Notes: a model not told the origin generated them from the letters alone. DNA of 64,000 nt from Mucilaginibacter sp. (GCA_028288025.1 JAQBOM010000009.1:1-64000), one strand, 5' to 3'; positions 27,510 to 36,271 are shown, counted from the stretch's first letter. Numbers and translations: made by a program.

Positions 27510-27603
27510 AAATGAAACTTTAATGGGATTGGTATTATAACAGATTGTTGTGTGTAAAAATGTAGTAACTAACAAACAAACTGTCCGCCTTCATACATCT
27601 ACC

Positions 27604-27617
27604 GTTCGAAAACGAAC
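27604..27617. promoter_or_regulatory. Palindrome GTTCG-AAAA-CGAAC in the divergent gap
   Basis: A perfect 14-base palindrome in the 240-base gap between the GH92 gene and the sigma-factor gene. It could be an operator for either gene. No regulator gene adjoins it, so the role is open. Confidence 0.3.
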
Positions 27618-27709
27618 AGTTTCGTAGATTAACTAATTTATAAACTGTTAACAATCAATATTTTACAGTTTGGCACTTGCATTGGCATAGCCTCATCAAA
27701 TACAACAAG

Positions 27710-28276
27710 ATGATGACCGCCGATAATGATCTGGCTCAAATGTGGGAGGGGTGCTTAAGAAACGACCGCAAGCAACAAGAGCTTTTATACAGAAAATTAG
27801 CGCCCAAAATGCTGGCCGTGTGCATGCGCTATGCACCCGATAAAGACGAAGCCCAGGATATTTTGCAGGAAGGCTTCATAAAAATGTTCAATAACGTACA
27901 CAAATACCGCGGCGAGGGCAACCTGGAAGGATGGATACGCCGCATTATGGTGCATTGCGCCATATCAAGGTACCGCAAGCTAAAGCCCATGGTTTTGGTG
28001 GAAGATTTTTACGAAGACAATACTTCGTTCAATAATAGCTACAACGATCACGGCCTGGAAGTAAAGGACCTGCTAAAAATGATACAAAAGCTGCCCGAAA
28101 CCTATCGCTCGGTATTTAACCTGTACGCTGTGGAAGGTTATTCGCACCAGGAGATCGGGCAAACCCTGGGGATGACTGAACTGCTATCACGCACCACGCT
28201 GCACCGTGCGCGCAATATTTTAAAAGAAATGATAGGCCGGCTTACCGCAAACGAAGAGCATTGTTTGGCGGGGTAA
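27710..28276 (+). CDS. ECF-type RNA polymerase sigma factor
   Basis: A 188-residue sigma-70 family protein with only regions 2 and 4, as in ECF sigma factors. Region 2 includes MRYAPDKDEAQDILQEGFIK and the DNA-melting part around GNLEGWIRRIMVH; region 4 includes LPETYRSVFNLYAVEGYSHQ with the helix-turn-helix after it. I chose the ATG at 27710 over an upstream TTG that gives an unconserved tail. No anti-sigma gene follows; the downstream 386 bases hold a repeat instead, so control is probably by partner proteins elsewhere or by its own transcription. Confidence 0.92.
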   Translation: MMTADNDLAQMWEGCLRNDRKQQELLYRKLAPKMLAVCMRYAPDKDEAQDILQEGFIKMFNNVHKYRGEGNLEGWIRRIMVHCAISRYRKLKPMVLVEDFYEDNTSFNNSYNDHGLEVKDLLKMIQKLPETYRSVFNLYAVEGYSHQEIGQTLGMTELLSRTTLHRARNILKEMIGRLTANEEHCLAG

Positions 28277-28347
28277 CACCTGTTCAGCAGGGAAATCGCA
28301 TTTAAAAGTTATAGTGGCTTCCCGGGGGGAGCGAAAGTTAAAAGCAG

Positions 28348-28475
28348 ACGTCATGCCGAACTTGTTTCGGCACCCCACCGGAAAGATATACGATAGCAAG
28401 GTCTGCGACATGCAAAAGCGCAGACTTACGCGCGTGAATGTCCTGAGAGGTGCCGAAACAAGTTCGGCATGACGT
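28348..28475. repeat. Intergenic inverted repeat, family 3 (CGTCATGCCGAAC type)
   Basis: Arms 28348-28372 and 28451-28475 are perfect 25-base reverse complements starting ACGTCATGCCGAACTTG. Inside lies a second hairpin (GTCTGCG at 28401-28407 with CGCAGAC at 28419-28425). It occupies the middle of the 386-base gap between the sigma-factor and LemA genes; nothing else was recognised in that gap. The arm sequence is, to my knowledge, widespread in this phylum. Confidence 0.85.
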
Positions 28476-28662
28476 GTGGGGTTTTTAAAAACGATTTCAC
28501 TGACCTGCTCAGCCGTAATCGCTACAGATTCATTGGATTTATCTACATTTACAACCAGCCGGCTTGCCAAAATGGCATACCAGGCGTTCATTTGTAACAA
28601 CGGTATGCCGTTTGTCATCTAAGTTTTGTAAATTCACATACATAAACCCAAAGAATAAAAAA

Positions 28663-29241
28663 ATGAAAAATCTTTTAATAATAGTAGGTATTGTAATAGT
28701 TATCTTTTTAATGGGCTCATGCAGCTATAATGGCATGGTGTCGAAAGATGAAACGGTTAAAGCTAAATGGGGGGCGGTACAATCGCAATACCAGCGCCGG
28801 TCCGACCTGATACCCAACCTTGTTGCCACCGTAAAAGGGGCTGCCAATTTCGAAAAAAGCACCCTTGTTGACGTAACCAACGCCCGTGCGCGTGCTACCT
28901 CAATACAGGTTGACCCCACCAAGCTTACACCCGAAAGCATACAAAAATACCAGGCTGCACAAGGCCAGCTGAGCACCGCTTTAGGCCGTTTGATGGTGGC
29001 ATCAGAAAAATATCCTGAATTAAGGTCTAACGATAATTTCAGCGCTTTGCAGGTGCAGCTGGAAGGTACCGAAAACCGCATTAATGTAGCCCGGCTTGAT
29101 TTTAACGATGCCGTGCAGCAATATAATACGACGATCCGTTCATTCCCTGCCAATATAACCGCAGGGCTTTTTGGTTTTCATCAAAAGGGAAGCTTCGCGG
29201 CAGAAGCCGGGGCAGATAAAGCACCGAAAGTATCCTTTTAA
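28663..29241 (+). CDS. LemA family protein
   Basis: A 192-residue membrane-anchored helical protein. MKNLLIIVGIVIVIFLMGSC is a hydrophobic anchor whose Cys could also be a lipobox; the body follows the LemA pattern VKAKWGAVQSQYQRRSDLIP, NLVATVKG and later ARLDFNDAVQQYNTTIRSFP. I chose the ATG at 28663 since upstream in-frame sequence does not fit the family. LemA proteins are usually encoded with TPM-domain proteins, as here, but their molecular role is unsettled. It probably starts a three-gene unit interrupted by a repeat. Confidence 0.93.
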   Translation: MKNLLIIVGIVIVIFLMGSCSYNGMVSKDETVKAKWGAVQSQYQRRSDLIPNLVATVKGAANFEKSTLVDVTNARARATSIQVDPTKLTPESIQKYQAAQGQLSTALGRLMVASEKYPELRSNDNFSALQVQLEGTENRINVARLDFNDAVQQYNTTIRSFPANITAGLFGFHQKGSFAAEAGADKAPKVSF

Positions 29242-29244
29242 TAT

Positions 29245-29312
29245 AATGATTTCACCGATTGCGATAGATTACACCGATTATCGGGCAATCCAAACCAATC
29301 GGTGAAATCATT
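29245..29312. repeat. Intergenic inverted repeat, family 4 (TTTCACCGATT type)
   Basis: Arms 29245-29261 and 29296-29312 are perfect 17-base reverse complements (AATGATTTCACCGATTG). The spacer contains CACCGATTATCGG, also found as a palindrome at 21348-21362. It sits between lemA and the first TPM gene and might cause partial termination inside the unit. Confidence 0.75.
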
Positions 29313-29341
29313 CTTAATAACCAGTGTAATCACTACCAATT

Positions 29342-29776
29342 ATGGCAATATTTAACGACGACGAGCAGGAGCGCATACGCAAAGCCATCGAGGGCGCCGA
29401 AAAGCATACTTCGGGGCAGCTGCGGGTTTGCATTGAAAAAACATGCAGCGAAAATGTGCTCGACCGGGCAGCCAAATACTTTCACCAGCTGGATATGCAT
29501 AAAACCAAGCTGCGTAACGGCGTATTGATATATGTGGCTACTGCCGACCAAAAATTTGCCATTATTGGCGACGCGGGCATAAATAAAGTTGTCCCGGAAA
29601 ATTTTTGGGATGATACCAAAGAGGATATGCTGGAACACTTTAAGCAGGGTAACATAGTGGAGGGCATTGTTACCGGCCTTGAAATTGCCGGCGACCACCT
29701 TCAAAAATTCTTTCCGCACGAATCAGGCGACACGAATGAGCTGCCCGATGATATAGCCTTTATGGACGGCGAATAA
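29342..29776 (+). CDS. TPM-domain protein, cytoplasmic type
   Basis: A 144-residue protein consisting of one TPM domain (PF04536): MAIFNDDEQERIRKAIEGAE starts it, with SGQLRVCIEKTCSENV and the YVATADQKFAIIGDAGINKV core. There is no signal peptide or membrane helix, so it should be cytosolic, in contrast to the next gene. TPM domains occur with LemA and have weak phosphatase or chaperone-like reports; function is open. It is 11 bases from the next gene. Confidence 0.88.
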   Translation: MAIFNDDEQERIRKAIEGAEKHTSGQLRVCIEKTCSENVLDRAAKYFHQLDMHKTKLRNGVLIYVATADQKFAIIGDAGINKVVPENFWDDTKEDMLEHFKQGNIVEGIVTGLEIAGDHLQKFFPHESGDTNELPDDIAFMDGE

Positions 29777-29787
29777 AACCTAAACTC

Positions 29788-30570
29788 ATGTTCAAAAAAC
29801 TCATAATATTCTTCGCGCTGTTTGTTGCCGGCCTTATGGCTTTTGCACAGCAGTTGCCGCCAAAGTCGGGCACGTTGGTTACCGATTATACCAATACGCT
29901 TTCCGCAGATGAAAAGCAACGGCTTGAAAACAAACTGGTGGCCTTTAACGATTCAACGTCGACACAAATTGCGGTGGTGATCCTTAAATCTGTCGGCGAA
30001 TACGATATTAACCAATACGGTCAAAAACTTGGCCGCGATTGGGGGATCGGCTCCAAAGGAAAAAACAACGGCATACTTGTGCTTATCGCTATGGGCGACC
30101 ACAAGATTTCCATTCAAACCGGCTACGGCGCCGAAGGCGCAGTACCTGATGCCATTACACACCAAATTATTCAAAACGATATTACACCCCGCTTTAAACA
30201 AAACGATTATTACGGCGGGATAAGCGCTGCTACCGACGACCTGATGAAGTATATGAAGGGTGAATATAAAGCCCCGAATAAACCTCATTACGCTAAAAAG
30301 AATGGCGGCGGAAGCTATGGTATTCTTTTCATTATCGTCATTATTATCATCATTATTGTTATTCGCGGAAGCGGAGGGGGCGGCGGCCATGTTATTGGCG
30401 GCCGTGGCGGTGTTAGCCCGATGTGGTGGTTCCTGGGCGGCGCTATGCTTGGCCGCGGCAGCGGTGGCTGGGGCGGTTTCTCTGAAGGGGGCGGCAGTGA
30501 CAGCGGCGGCGGCTTTGGCGGGTTCGGCGGCGGCGATTTCGGCGGCGGCGGCTCAAGCGGAAGCTGGTAG
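29788..30570 (+). CDS. TPM-domain membrane protein with glycine-rich tail
   Basis: A 260-residue protein. The signal peptide MFKKLIIFFALFVAGLMAFA exports residues 22-170, the TPM domain (LVTDYTNTLSADEKQRLENK, YGQKLGRDWGIGSKGKNNG, SIQTGYGAEGAVPDAI). A transmembrane helix of Ile/Val only follows (ILFIIVIIIIIIVI), then a tail of about 70 residues dominated by Gly and Ser. This is the typical YgcG-like form. The tail is low-complexity and probably on the cytoplasmic side. Together with LemA it likely forms one membrane assembly. Confidence 0.9.
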   Translation: MFKKLIIFFALFVAGLMAFAQQLPPKSGTLVTDYTNTLSADEKQRLENKLVAFNDSTSTQIAVVILKSVGEYDINQYGQKLGRDWGIGSKGKNNGILVLIAMGDHKISIQTGYGAEGAVPDAITHQIIQNDITPRFKQNDYYGGISAATDDLMKYMKGEYKAPNKPHYAKKNGGGSYGILFIIVIIIIIIVIRGSGGGGGHVIGGRGGVSPMWWFLGGAMLGRGSGGWGGFSEGGGSDSGGGFGGFGGGDFGGGGSSGSW

Positions 30571-30574
30571 TTTT

Positions 30575-30680
30575 AGTCCATGGTCGATAGCCCATAGACC
30601 ATGGATAGTCAAACAAAATCAAATATATCTGCTTAATATACACCATCCGGCTATGGTCTATGGACTATCGACCATGGACT
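30575..30680. repeat. Intergenic inverted repeat, family 5 (AGTCCATGGTCGATAG type)
   Basis: Arms 30575-30604 and 30651-30680 are reverse complements at 28 of 30 bases, with a 46-base spacer. Each arm is itself a tandem of CCATGGTC/CCATAGACC half sites. It begins 5 bases after the TPM stop codon and ends 23 bases before the Nudix ATG. Confidence 0.85.
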
Positions 30681-30703
30681 ACTTTCACGTTTTACCATCA
30701 ACT

Positions 30704-31273
30704 ATGAACTATAACGACCTTACCTGGAAAAAACTTTCATCCGAATATATACACAGAGGCCGCTGGGCAACGCTGCGGATTGACAAGTGCGAAATGCCCG
30801 ACGGGCGCATCGTTAACGATTATTACGTTTTGGAATATGGCACCTGGGTTAACGCGGTTGCCGTGACCGAAGATAACAAGATTTTAATGGTACGTCAATA
30901 CAGGCACGCCGCAGAGATCATCTCGCTCGAGATACCCGGCGGCGTAGTTGACAATGGCGAGTCGCCGGAGCAGGCCATCCGTCGCGAATTGCTCGAAGAA
31001 ACCGGCTATCTTTTTGATGATATTGAATTTTTGTGTTCAGTTTATCCTAATCCATCAACCGGCAACAACCAGGCTTTTACTTACCTGGCTCGTGGCGGCA
31101 AAAAAGTGCAGGGGCAGTCGCTGGACGACCAGGAAGAGATCATAGTTGAACAATACACTATTCCTGAAATAAAACAACTGCTGGCCGATAATAAAATTGC
31201 CCAGGCCATGCATTGCACCGGGTTATTTTATGGATTAATAAAGCTTGAAAGCGAAGGGATCAGAAACAGTTAA
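30704..31273 (+). CDS. Nudix hydrolase, ADP-ribose pyrophosphatase type
   Basis: A 189-residue cytoplasmic hydrolase of nucleoside-diphosphate derivatives. The Nudix box is complete: [20 protein letters not shown] followed by ETGYL. The order of elements before it ([20 protein letters not shown]) is typical of the ADP-ribose pyrophosphatase (NudF-like) group. I chose the ATG at 30704 because a longer frame would run back through the repeat and the TPM gene. The substrate is inferred from family resemblance only. Confidence 0.9.
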   Translation: MNYNDLTWKKLSSEYIHRGRWATLRIDKCEMPDGRIVNDYYVLEYGTWVNAVAVTEDNKILMVRQYRHAAEIISLEIPGGVVDNGESPEQAIRRELLEETGYLFDDIEFLCSVYPNPSTGNNQAFTYLARGGKKVQGQSLDDQEEIIVEQYTIPEIKQLLADNKIAQAMHCTGLFYGLIKLESEGIRNS

Positions 31274-31329
31274 TAAGCCAACAAATTGGGCGTAACCATG
31301 TTATGCAATTGTCTTTAAACCAAAATACT

Positions 31330-31710
31330 ATGTTCAGGGAAACGAAAGCATTTAGCGGATTTTCAGTAAATGACATCCAAAAAGCAAAAGACTTTTACGG
31401 CCAGACGCTTGGCCTTGAAGTTACCGAAGAAGCCATGGGTATTTTAACCCTTCATATCAGCGGCGGCGGTAAAATCATCATTTATCCCAAACCAAATCAT
31501 ACAGCGGCTAGTTTCACCATTTTAAACTTCCCGGTAACCGATGTCGAAAAAACGGTAGATGAGCTGACGAGTCGCGGTGTTCAATTTGAGCAGTATGATT
31601 TCGGGCAGATGAAAACAGATAAAAAAGGGATCATTCGCGGACAAGGGCCAACCATCGCATGGTTTAAAGACCCGGCCGGCAACATTTTATCGGTGTTAGA
31701 AGAACGGTAA
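31330..31710 (+). CDS. VOC-family (glyoxalase-fold) protein A
   Basis: A 126-residue protein of the vicinal-oxygen-chelate fold: [20 protein letters not shown] at the start, [20 protein letters not shown] in the second module and [16 protein letters not shown] at the end. The final Glu/His-type ligand pattern is compatible with metal binding, but the enzymatic role (glyoxalase, dioxygenase or resistance protein) is not decided. I take the ATG at 31330, where the fold begins. It converges on a second VOC gene. Confidence 0.85.
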   Translation: MFRETKAFSGFSVNDIQKAKDFYGQTLGLEVTEEAMGILTLHISGGGKIIIYPKPNHTAASFTILNFPVTDVEKTVDELTSRGVQFEQYDFGQMKTDKKGIIRGQGPTIAWFKDPAGNILSVLEER

Positions 31711-31725
31711 TTTCCAGGCAGGCTA

Positions 31726-32076
31726 TTATGCATTTATCTCCTGGCCTACAAACATCAGCGTTTTGGTGTGCGGAATGATGATGTGAAATTCGCGCATGCC
31801 GTACTCCCGGTCAAATGGTTCTCTCGTTTTAATACCAGTAAGTTTATCTTTAATATTATTCCAAAGTTCGTCAATACCGGTTACCGCCAGGTAAAATTCC
31901 ATTTCGCCGATATCACCGGCGTTTAAAATATGTATCATGCAATTATCCTTTTGCATGATCACATAGCTGTCCTCGTCGCGCACATCGCTAAATTCAAAAA
32001 GATCCTTAAAAAAAAGCCTGGTCGCCCTCACATCATACGACGGTATCATGGGGCTTAAATGAAATGCTTTATACAT
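31726..32076 (-). CDS. VOC-family (glyoxalase-fold) protein B
   Basis: A 116-residue VOC-like protein (MYKAFHLSPMIPSYDVRATR, LFFKDLFEFSDVR; AVTGIDELWNNIKDKL). It ends with MREFHIIIPHTKTLMFVGQE, where VOC proteins have their last metal ligand region. It is only distantly similar to its convergent neighbour and is separated from it by 15 bases. I chose the ATG at 32076. Function unknown. Confidence 0.75.
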   Translation of the reverse strand: MYKAFHLSPMIPSYDVRATRLFFKDLFEFSDVRDEDSYVIMQKDNCMIHILNAGDIGEMEFYLAVTGIDELWNNIKDKLTGIKTREPFDREYGMREFHIIIPHTKTLMFVGQEINA

Positions 32077-32112
32077 AACGACAGTATTATAATGCAATTT
32101 AAAAAAGTTTAA

Positions 32113-32120
32113 CAAAAATA
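32113..32120 (-). promoter_or_regulatory. Candidate -7 promoter element for VOC protein B
   Basis: Minus-strand TATTTTTG matches TAnnTTTG, 37 bases before the start codon. No clear -33 partner. Confidence 0.35.
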
Positions 32121-32189
32121 GCTACGTTATCATCTCCCTTTATTGCTTTCCAAACAAAATCACCGCAACTGGTATTGTTAAAGCAGCGC

Positions 32190-33392
32190 ATGAATTTATA
32201 TGAACAGCACCCGTATTGGTTGATGAAGGATGGCATTGTCGCCTCATACCCTTCCCTGGATAAAAACCTGGCAATTGATGTAGCCATTATGGGCGCGGGT
32301 ATCAGCGCGGCGTTAACCGCCTGGCATTTGCGAAACTCAGGATTGTCGGTTGCTGTTTTTGACCGGCGACATGCAGGCATGGGCAGCACGGCAGCAAGCA
32401 CCGCTTTTTTGCAATACGAAATTGATACGCCGTTAACGGACTTGTGCAGATATGTGGGCGAGAAAAATGCAGTTAAAAGTTATGAGCTGTGCCGCGAAGC
32501 TATTTATGCTATTAGTGACATCTGCAAAAAGCTAAAACCCGAATTCGGTTTTCACTTCCGGCCAAGCACACAATATGCGAGCTTCAAAACGCATTACAAT
32601 AAACTTTTGCAGGAGTATAAGCTGCGCCTGCAGCACGGCTTTAATGTGGAATGGATGGAACCAAGCGACCTTAAAAAAACCTTCGGCTTCGAAGCATCCG
32701 GCGCCATTTTTTCGGAAGATGGCGGCGAAGTGGACGCCTACCTATTAACACATGCCTTATTAAAAGATTTTGAAAAAAGCGGGCATACGGTGTATAACAA
32801 TACGCCTATCCTTAATATTGAATATTTAAAACACGGGGTTACCCTGCATGCGCATCATGGGCTAAAAATTGAAGCAAAGAAACTGGTGATAGCCTGTGGT
32901 TACGAAAGCCTGCAATATATTCCCCAAAAGATAGCTGATATATATTCGACTTATGCGCTCGTTTCGGAACCAATATCCGACAGATATACCTGGCATCGAA
33001 GCAGCCTGGTATGGGAAACAGCCACGCCTTATTTATACTTTAGGGTGGTGGACGGTAGCCGGATATTAGTGGGCGGGCGTGATGATCCATACCACCTGCC
33101 ACATATTCCTCCTTCTCATATCAAAAGAAAAACTGAACAATTAACGCAGGCATTTCAAAAAAAAATGCCGCATATCCCGCTAAAGCCCGACTTTAGCTGG
33201 GCGGGCGCCTTTGCTGTTACCAAAGACGGGTTGCCTTATATTGGTATAATTCCCGAACGTCCGCATACTTATTTTGCCCTGGGCTTTGGCGGCAATGGCA
33301 TCACATTCAGCGTAGTAGCTGCCGACATCATTCACGACATGGTTGCAGGTAAAAAAAATGAAAATGCGCAACTATTTAGGTTTAACAGGTAA
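32190..33392 (+). CDS. DAO-family FAD-dependent oxidoreductase
   Basis: A 400-residue flavoenzyme. The FAD motif is at residues 33-50 (VAIMGAGISAALTAWHLRNS) followed by DRRHAGMGSTAAS, the pattern of D-amino-acid-oxidase-like (PF01266) proteins. GAFAVTKDGLPYIGIIPE and ALGFGGNGITFSVVAADII close the FAD site near the C terminus. It is often annotated glycine/D-amino-acid oxidase, but the substrate is unknown. I use the ATG at 32190 (MNLYEQHPYW); an upstream start at 32175 is equally in frame. Confidence 0.86.
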   Translation: MNLYEQHPYWLMKDGIVASYPSLDKNLAIDVAIMGAGISAALTAWHLRNSGLSVAVFDRRHAGMGSTAASTAFLQYEIDTPLTDLCRYVGEKNAVKSYELCREAIYAISDICKKLKPEFGFHFRPSTQYASFKTHYNKLLQEYKLRLQHGFNVEWMEPSDLKKTFGFEASGAIFSEDGGEVDAYLLTHALLKDFEKSGHTVYNNTPILNIEYLKHGVTLHAHHGLKIEAKKLVIACGYESLQYIPQKIADIYSTYALVSEPISDRYTWHRSSLVWETATPYLYFRVVDGSRILVGGRDDPYHLPHIPPSHIKRKTEQLTQAFQKKMPHIPLKPDFSWAGAFAVTKDGLPYIGIIPERPHTYFALGFGGNGITFSVVAADIIHDMVAGKKNENAQLFRFNR

Positions 33393-33474
33393 TGAATTGT
33401 AAGTTACGGGGCAGCTAAATTATCTTTTTAAGAACAATTATTTCCAGCGTTTGTATTTATATAAAGCACAAACC

Positions 33475-33648
33475 ATGAAAAGTATGTATTCAGTTGACCC
33501 CGGACTAATGAAAATTTCGCCGGAGTCGGGTATCCCCACCTCACGCCGGTACTCAAATCAAAGCTATAATGTTAAATCTAACCGCAAAACGACTGCGCAA
33601 TCGTTTTCAATTTCGCAAACGGTTAATGATCCGGCTTCCGTTAAATAG
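33475..33648 (+). CDS. Small hypothetical protein
   Basis: A 57-residue basic, Ser/Asn-rich frame (MKSMYSVDPGLMKISPESGI). It stands alone between two unrelated genes, and its stop lies 6 bases before the end of the convergent GH1 gene. No motif or membrane segment. It could be a real small protein or a chance frame; base use is like a coding region. Confidence 0.4.
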   Translation: MKSMYSVDPGLMKISPESGIPTSRRYSNQSYNVKSNRKTTAQSFSISQTVNDPASVK

Positions 33649-33654
33649 GGCTGC

Positions 33655-34872
33655 TTATTTATAATAAGGCGGTTTTAAGTAAAGCACATAGCTTTCATTT
33701 TCAATGGCTTCTTTCCATTGGTGGATCAGTGTTTTATATGCTTCGCCAACCGGCCGTATTTTGCGGTCAAGGTCGTAAAGACCCAGCGCGTTTATATTTC
33801 CGGCATCGTTTCGCAATGCCGAATCCCAGTCCACCTGGTCGGTTAAACTATACCAGGTAAAGCCGTAAATAGGTATTCCATCCCGTTTTAATCGCCTCAC
33901 GTTTGCCCACTGCGTTTGCAGCCACCTGATTGAATTAGGCTCGGCTATATTGGTCTCGGTATGCATTACCGGTAATTTATAGCGGTTATAATACTGGTGG
34001 GTGATGACATAATAGCCGAAAATTTCTCCCGCGGCCGATGTTGTCCCATCTTCATGAACCATATGCTCATTGGTCACATAGTAGTCATTGCCCATCACAC
34101 AGCTTCCCCTGATCAGGCTATTTTCAAACCAGCGGTATTCGGCTTTGGTCATCCCGTTTTCGAGCAAATATTCATACATCACTACGCTTATCGGGTAGCC
34201 ATAGCTCAGGTCAAGCGAGAGGAAGCGCTTTTGGTTCAGGAACGAAGCCAGTGGGTCACAATCGGGCGTTTCCGGGTGAAAATATTCAGAAGTCTCGCTT
34301 TGAATAAAAACGGCAGTCGGCTGAATTTCAAGGATAGCTTGCATCGCCAAAACGTTGGCTTTGCATAAGTTTTTCAGGGCTGTTACAAATGAGCGGTCGT
34401 CGGATTTACGCTCATTCCACCACCCATATTGCGCTGAAAAAGCGGCGGCTATAAAAATTTCATTTACCGGGGTATAAAAACGGATATAACTGTAACGCCG
34501 TGCAAACGCCCGGGCGTATTCGGCAAAATATTCAGGAAAGTCAGGGTTTTGAAAATCTCCCAGCCAATCCGGGACACCGAAATGGCAAAGATCTACGATA
34601 GGCGTGATTTCTTTCTCCTTCAAATAAGCGAATGTATCATCGGGGAAGCTCCAGTTATATTTTCCTGGTGCTTCGTGCACGATATAATATGCCGGGCCGT
34701 ACCGGAGCGTATCGATCCCCATTTCCTTAACCAGGTCAAAGTCTTGTCGCCAGAACTTATAATGGCCGCATTTTTCCATTTCATCAACTCTTTTTCGGGT
34801 TCCGTCGGGCAATGTTATCATCGGGTAGCTATTCTCTATCCCGGTGGCAAACATAAATTTATTCTTATTCAT
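33655..34872 (-). CDS. GH1-like glycoside hydrolase
   Basis: A 405-residue TIM-barrel protein of the GH1 (beta-glucosidase) type, shorter than classical GH1 enzymes (about 450). The acid/base is Glu138 in TPVNEI and the nucleophile Glu306 in MHTETN, so both catalytic glutamates are kept though the usual TFNEP and TENG motifs vary. There is no signal peptide, so it acts in the cytoplasm. A relative forms the first half of the fusion protein in the divergent operon. Together with the operon it may form one pathway; the substrate is unknown. Confidence 0.85.
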   Translation of the reverse strand: MNKNKFMFATGIENSYPMITLPDGTRKRVDEMEKCGHYKFWRQDFDLVKEMGIDTLRYGPAYYIVHEAPGKYNWSFPDDTFAYLKEKEITPIVDLCHFGVPDWLGDFQNPDFPEYFAEYARAFARRYSYIRFYTPVNEIFIAAAFSAQYGWWNERKSDDRSFVTALKNLCKANVLAMQAILEIQPTAVFIQSETSEYFHPETPDCDPLASFLNQKRFLSLDLSYGYPISVVMYEYLLENGMTKAEYRWFENSLIRGSCVMGNDYYVTNEHMVHEDGTTSAAGEIFGYYVITHQYYNRYKLPVMHTETNIAEPNSIRWLQTQWANVRRLKRDGIPIYGFTWYSLTDQVDWDSALRNDAGNINALGLYDLDRKIRPVGEAYKTLIHQWKEAIENESYVLYLKPPYYK

Positions 34873-34900
34873 ACTGGTTCGGCTTAAATAGCTATAACCA

Positions 34901-34908
34901 CAAATTTA
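34901..34908 (-). promoter_or_regulatory. Candidate -7 promoter element for the GH1-like gene
   Basis: Minus-strand TAAATTTG matches TAnnTTTG, 29 bases before the start codon, in a 214-base divergent gap that is extremely AT-rich. No equivalent site was found for the plus-strand operon. Confidence 0.4.
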
Positions 34909-35086
34909 TGCTCCGGTTTTAACTAAAAAATAAAAAAATAATTAATAACGATTACCACATCTTGGCTTAATTATTGATTTTATTGTCACATTAATTAAAT
35001 TTATATCATTTTAAATTAATTTATATCTTTTTAATATTATAAAAACAAATTTTATCATTTTACATTTCATAAAAAAACAATAAGGA

Positions 35087-36271
35087 ATGAAACTACTGAA
35101 TCGAACCACCGCTTCAACACAGGTTAAAAGTTTATATAAAAATTTACCTGCAAACATTGTATGCTTTTCGCATTTGCGATGGGATTTTGTATTTCAGCGT
35201 CCGCAGCATTTATTAACCAGATTCGCGCAGTCATTCCGCATATTTTTTATAGAAGAACCCATTTTTGATGCTTCGGAGCAGGATTACTATTCCTATCTCA
35301 ACCGTGATGGAAATATACAAATACTGGTGCCTCACCTGGTACCCGGCGGTAGCCCGTTAGGGGTTACAGCCCGCCTAAAATCCCTGTTTGACTATTTTAT
35401 AGAAAACAAGGATTTGGCCGACTATGCGTTTTGGTATTATACGCCTATGGCGCTTGAATTTACCAGGAAGCATCTGCCCGAGCTGGTCATTTACGACTGC
35501 ATGGACGAATTGTCGGCGTTTAAGTTTGCGCCCGAAGAATTAAAAACGCTTGAAAAGGAATTGCTTAAACGTGCCGATATTGTATTTACCGGGGGGCAGT
35601 CACTTTACGAGGCCAAGAAAAATCAGCATGCCAATATGTATGCTTTTCCCAGCAGCATTGATAAGGCCCATTTCGAAAAGGCCCGCCAATTAAGAAAGGC
35701 CACAGCCGGTTCAATAAACAACCGGCAGCCCAAATTGGGATTTTATGGCGTGATCGATGAGCGGTTCGACATTGAGCTGATCAGGAGCATTGCAGGCAGC
35801 AGGCCCGACTGGCAAATTATTTTGATTGGCCCGGTCGTAAAAATTGATCATGCTACATTACCTAAAAATGCCAATATTAAATACCTCGGGTCAAAAACCT
35901 ACCAGGAACTTCCCGCGCTAATTGCTGATTGGGATATTGCGCTGATACCGTTTTTATTAAACGAATCAACCCGTTTTATAAGTCCTACAAAAACACCCGA
36001 ATATTTGGCCGCTGGCCTTCCGGTGGTTTCAACGCCTATCAAAGACGTGGTTAACCCGTATGGAAAGAATAAATTGGTTTCCATTGGCGAAAGCGCGGCT
36101 GACTTTATCGAAGCGGCTGAGCATATCCTGGCAGGCAAAGGCCGCGATAAATGGCTGAATAAAGTAGATGCCTTTTTAGCACAAAACTCGTGGGACAAAA
36201 CTTGCAGCAATATGCTGCGCCAGATCAATGAAACAATCGAAAACCGTTCTTTAACCTCTATAGCACAGTGA
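35087..36271 (+). CDS. Glycosyltransferase, GT4-like, next to glf
   Basis: A 394-residue GT-B fold glycosyltransferase. The N-terminal half starts around FSHLRWDFVFQRPQHLLTRF, a signature of a group of GT4-like enzymes, and the C-terminal half holds LGFYGVIDERFDIELI, ILIGPVV and the sugar-nucleotide site SPTKTPEYLAAGLPVVSTPI. It has no membrane helix. The stop codon is one base before the glf start, so the genes are co-translated and a galactofuranosyl or related transfer is plausible, but this is only inferred from the neighbour. Confidence 0.88.
   Translation: MKLLNRTTASTQVKSLYKNLPANIVCFSHLRWDFVFQRPQHLLTRFAQSFRIFFIEEPIFDASEQDYYSYLNRDGNIQILVPHLVPGGSPLGVTARLKSLFDYFIENKDLADYAFWYYTPMALEFTRKHLPELVIYDCMDELSAFKFAPEELKTLEKELLKRADIVFTGGQSLYEAKKNQHANMYAFPSSIDKAHFEKARQLRKATAGSINNRQPKLGFYGVIDERFDIELIRSIAGSRPDWQIILIGPVVKIDHATLPKNANIKYLGSKTYQELPALIADWDIALIPFLLNESTRFISPTKTPEYLAAGLPVVSTPIKDVVNPYGKNKLVSIGESAADFIEAAEHILAGKGRDKWLNKVDAFLAQNSWDKTCSNMLRQINETIENRSLTSIAQ

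Noticed and set aside
28220..28618. 132-codon minus-strand frame across the sigma-gene end and the following gap
   Set aside because: Most of it is translation of the inverted repeat, so it is not a credible gene.
30260..30703. Extended N terminus of the Nudix frame overlapping the TPM gene
   Set aside because: The extra residues translate a glycine-rich gene region and an inverted repeat; the Nudix fold starts at 30704.
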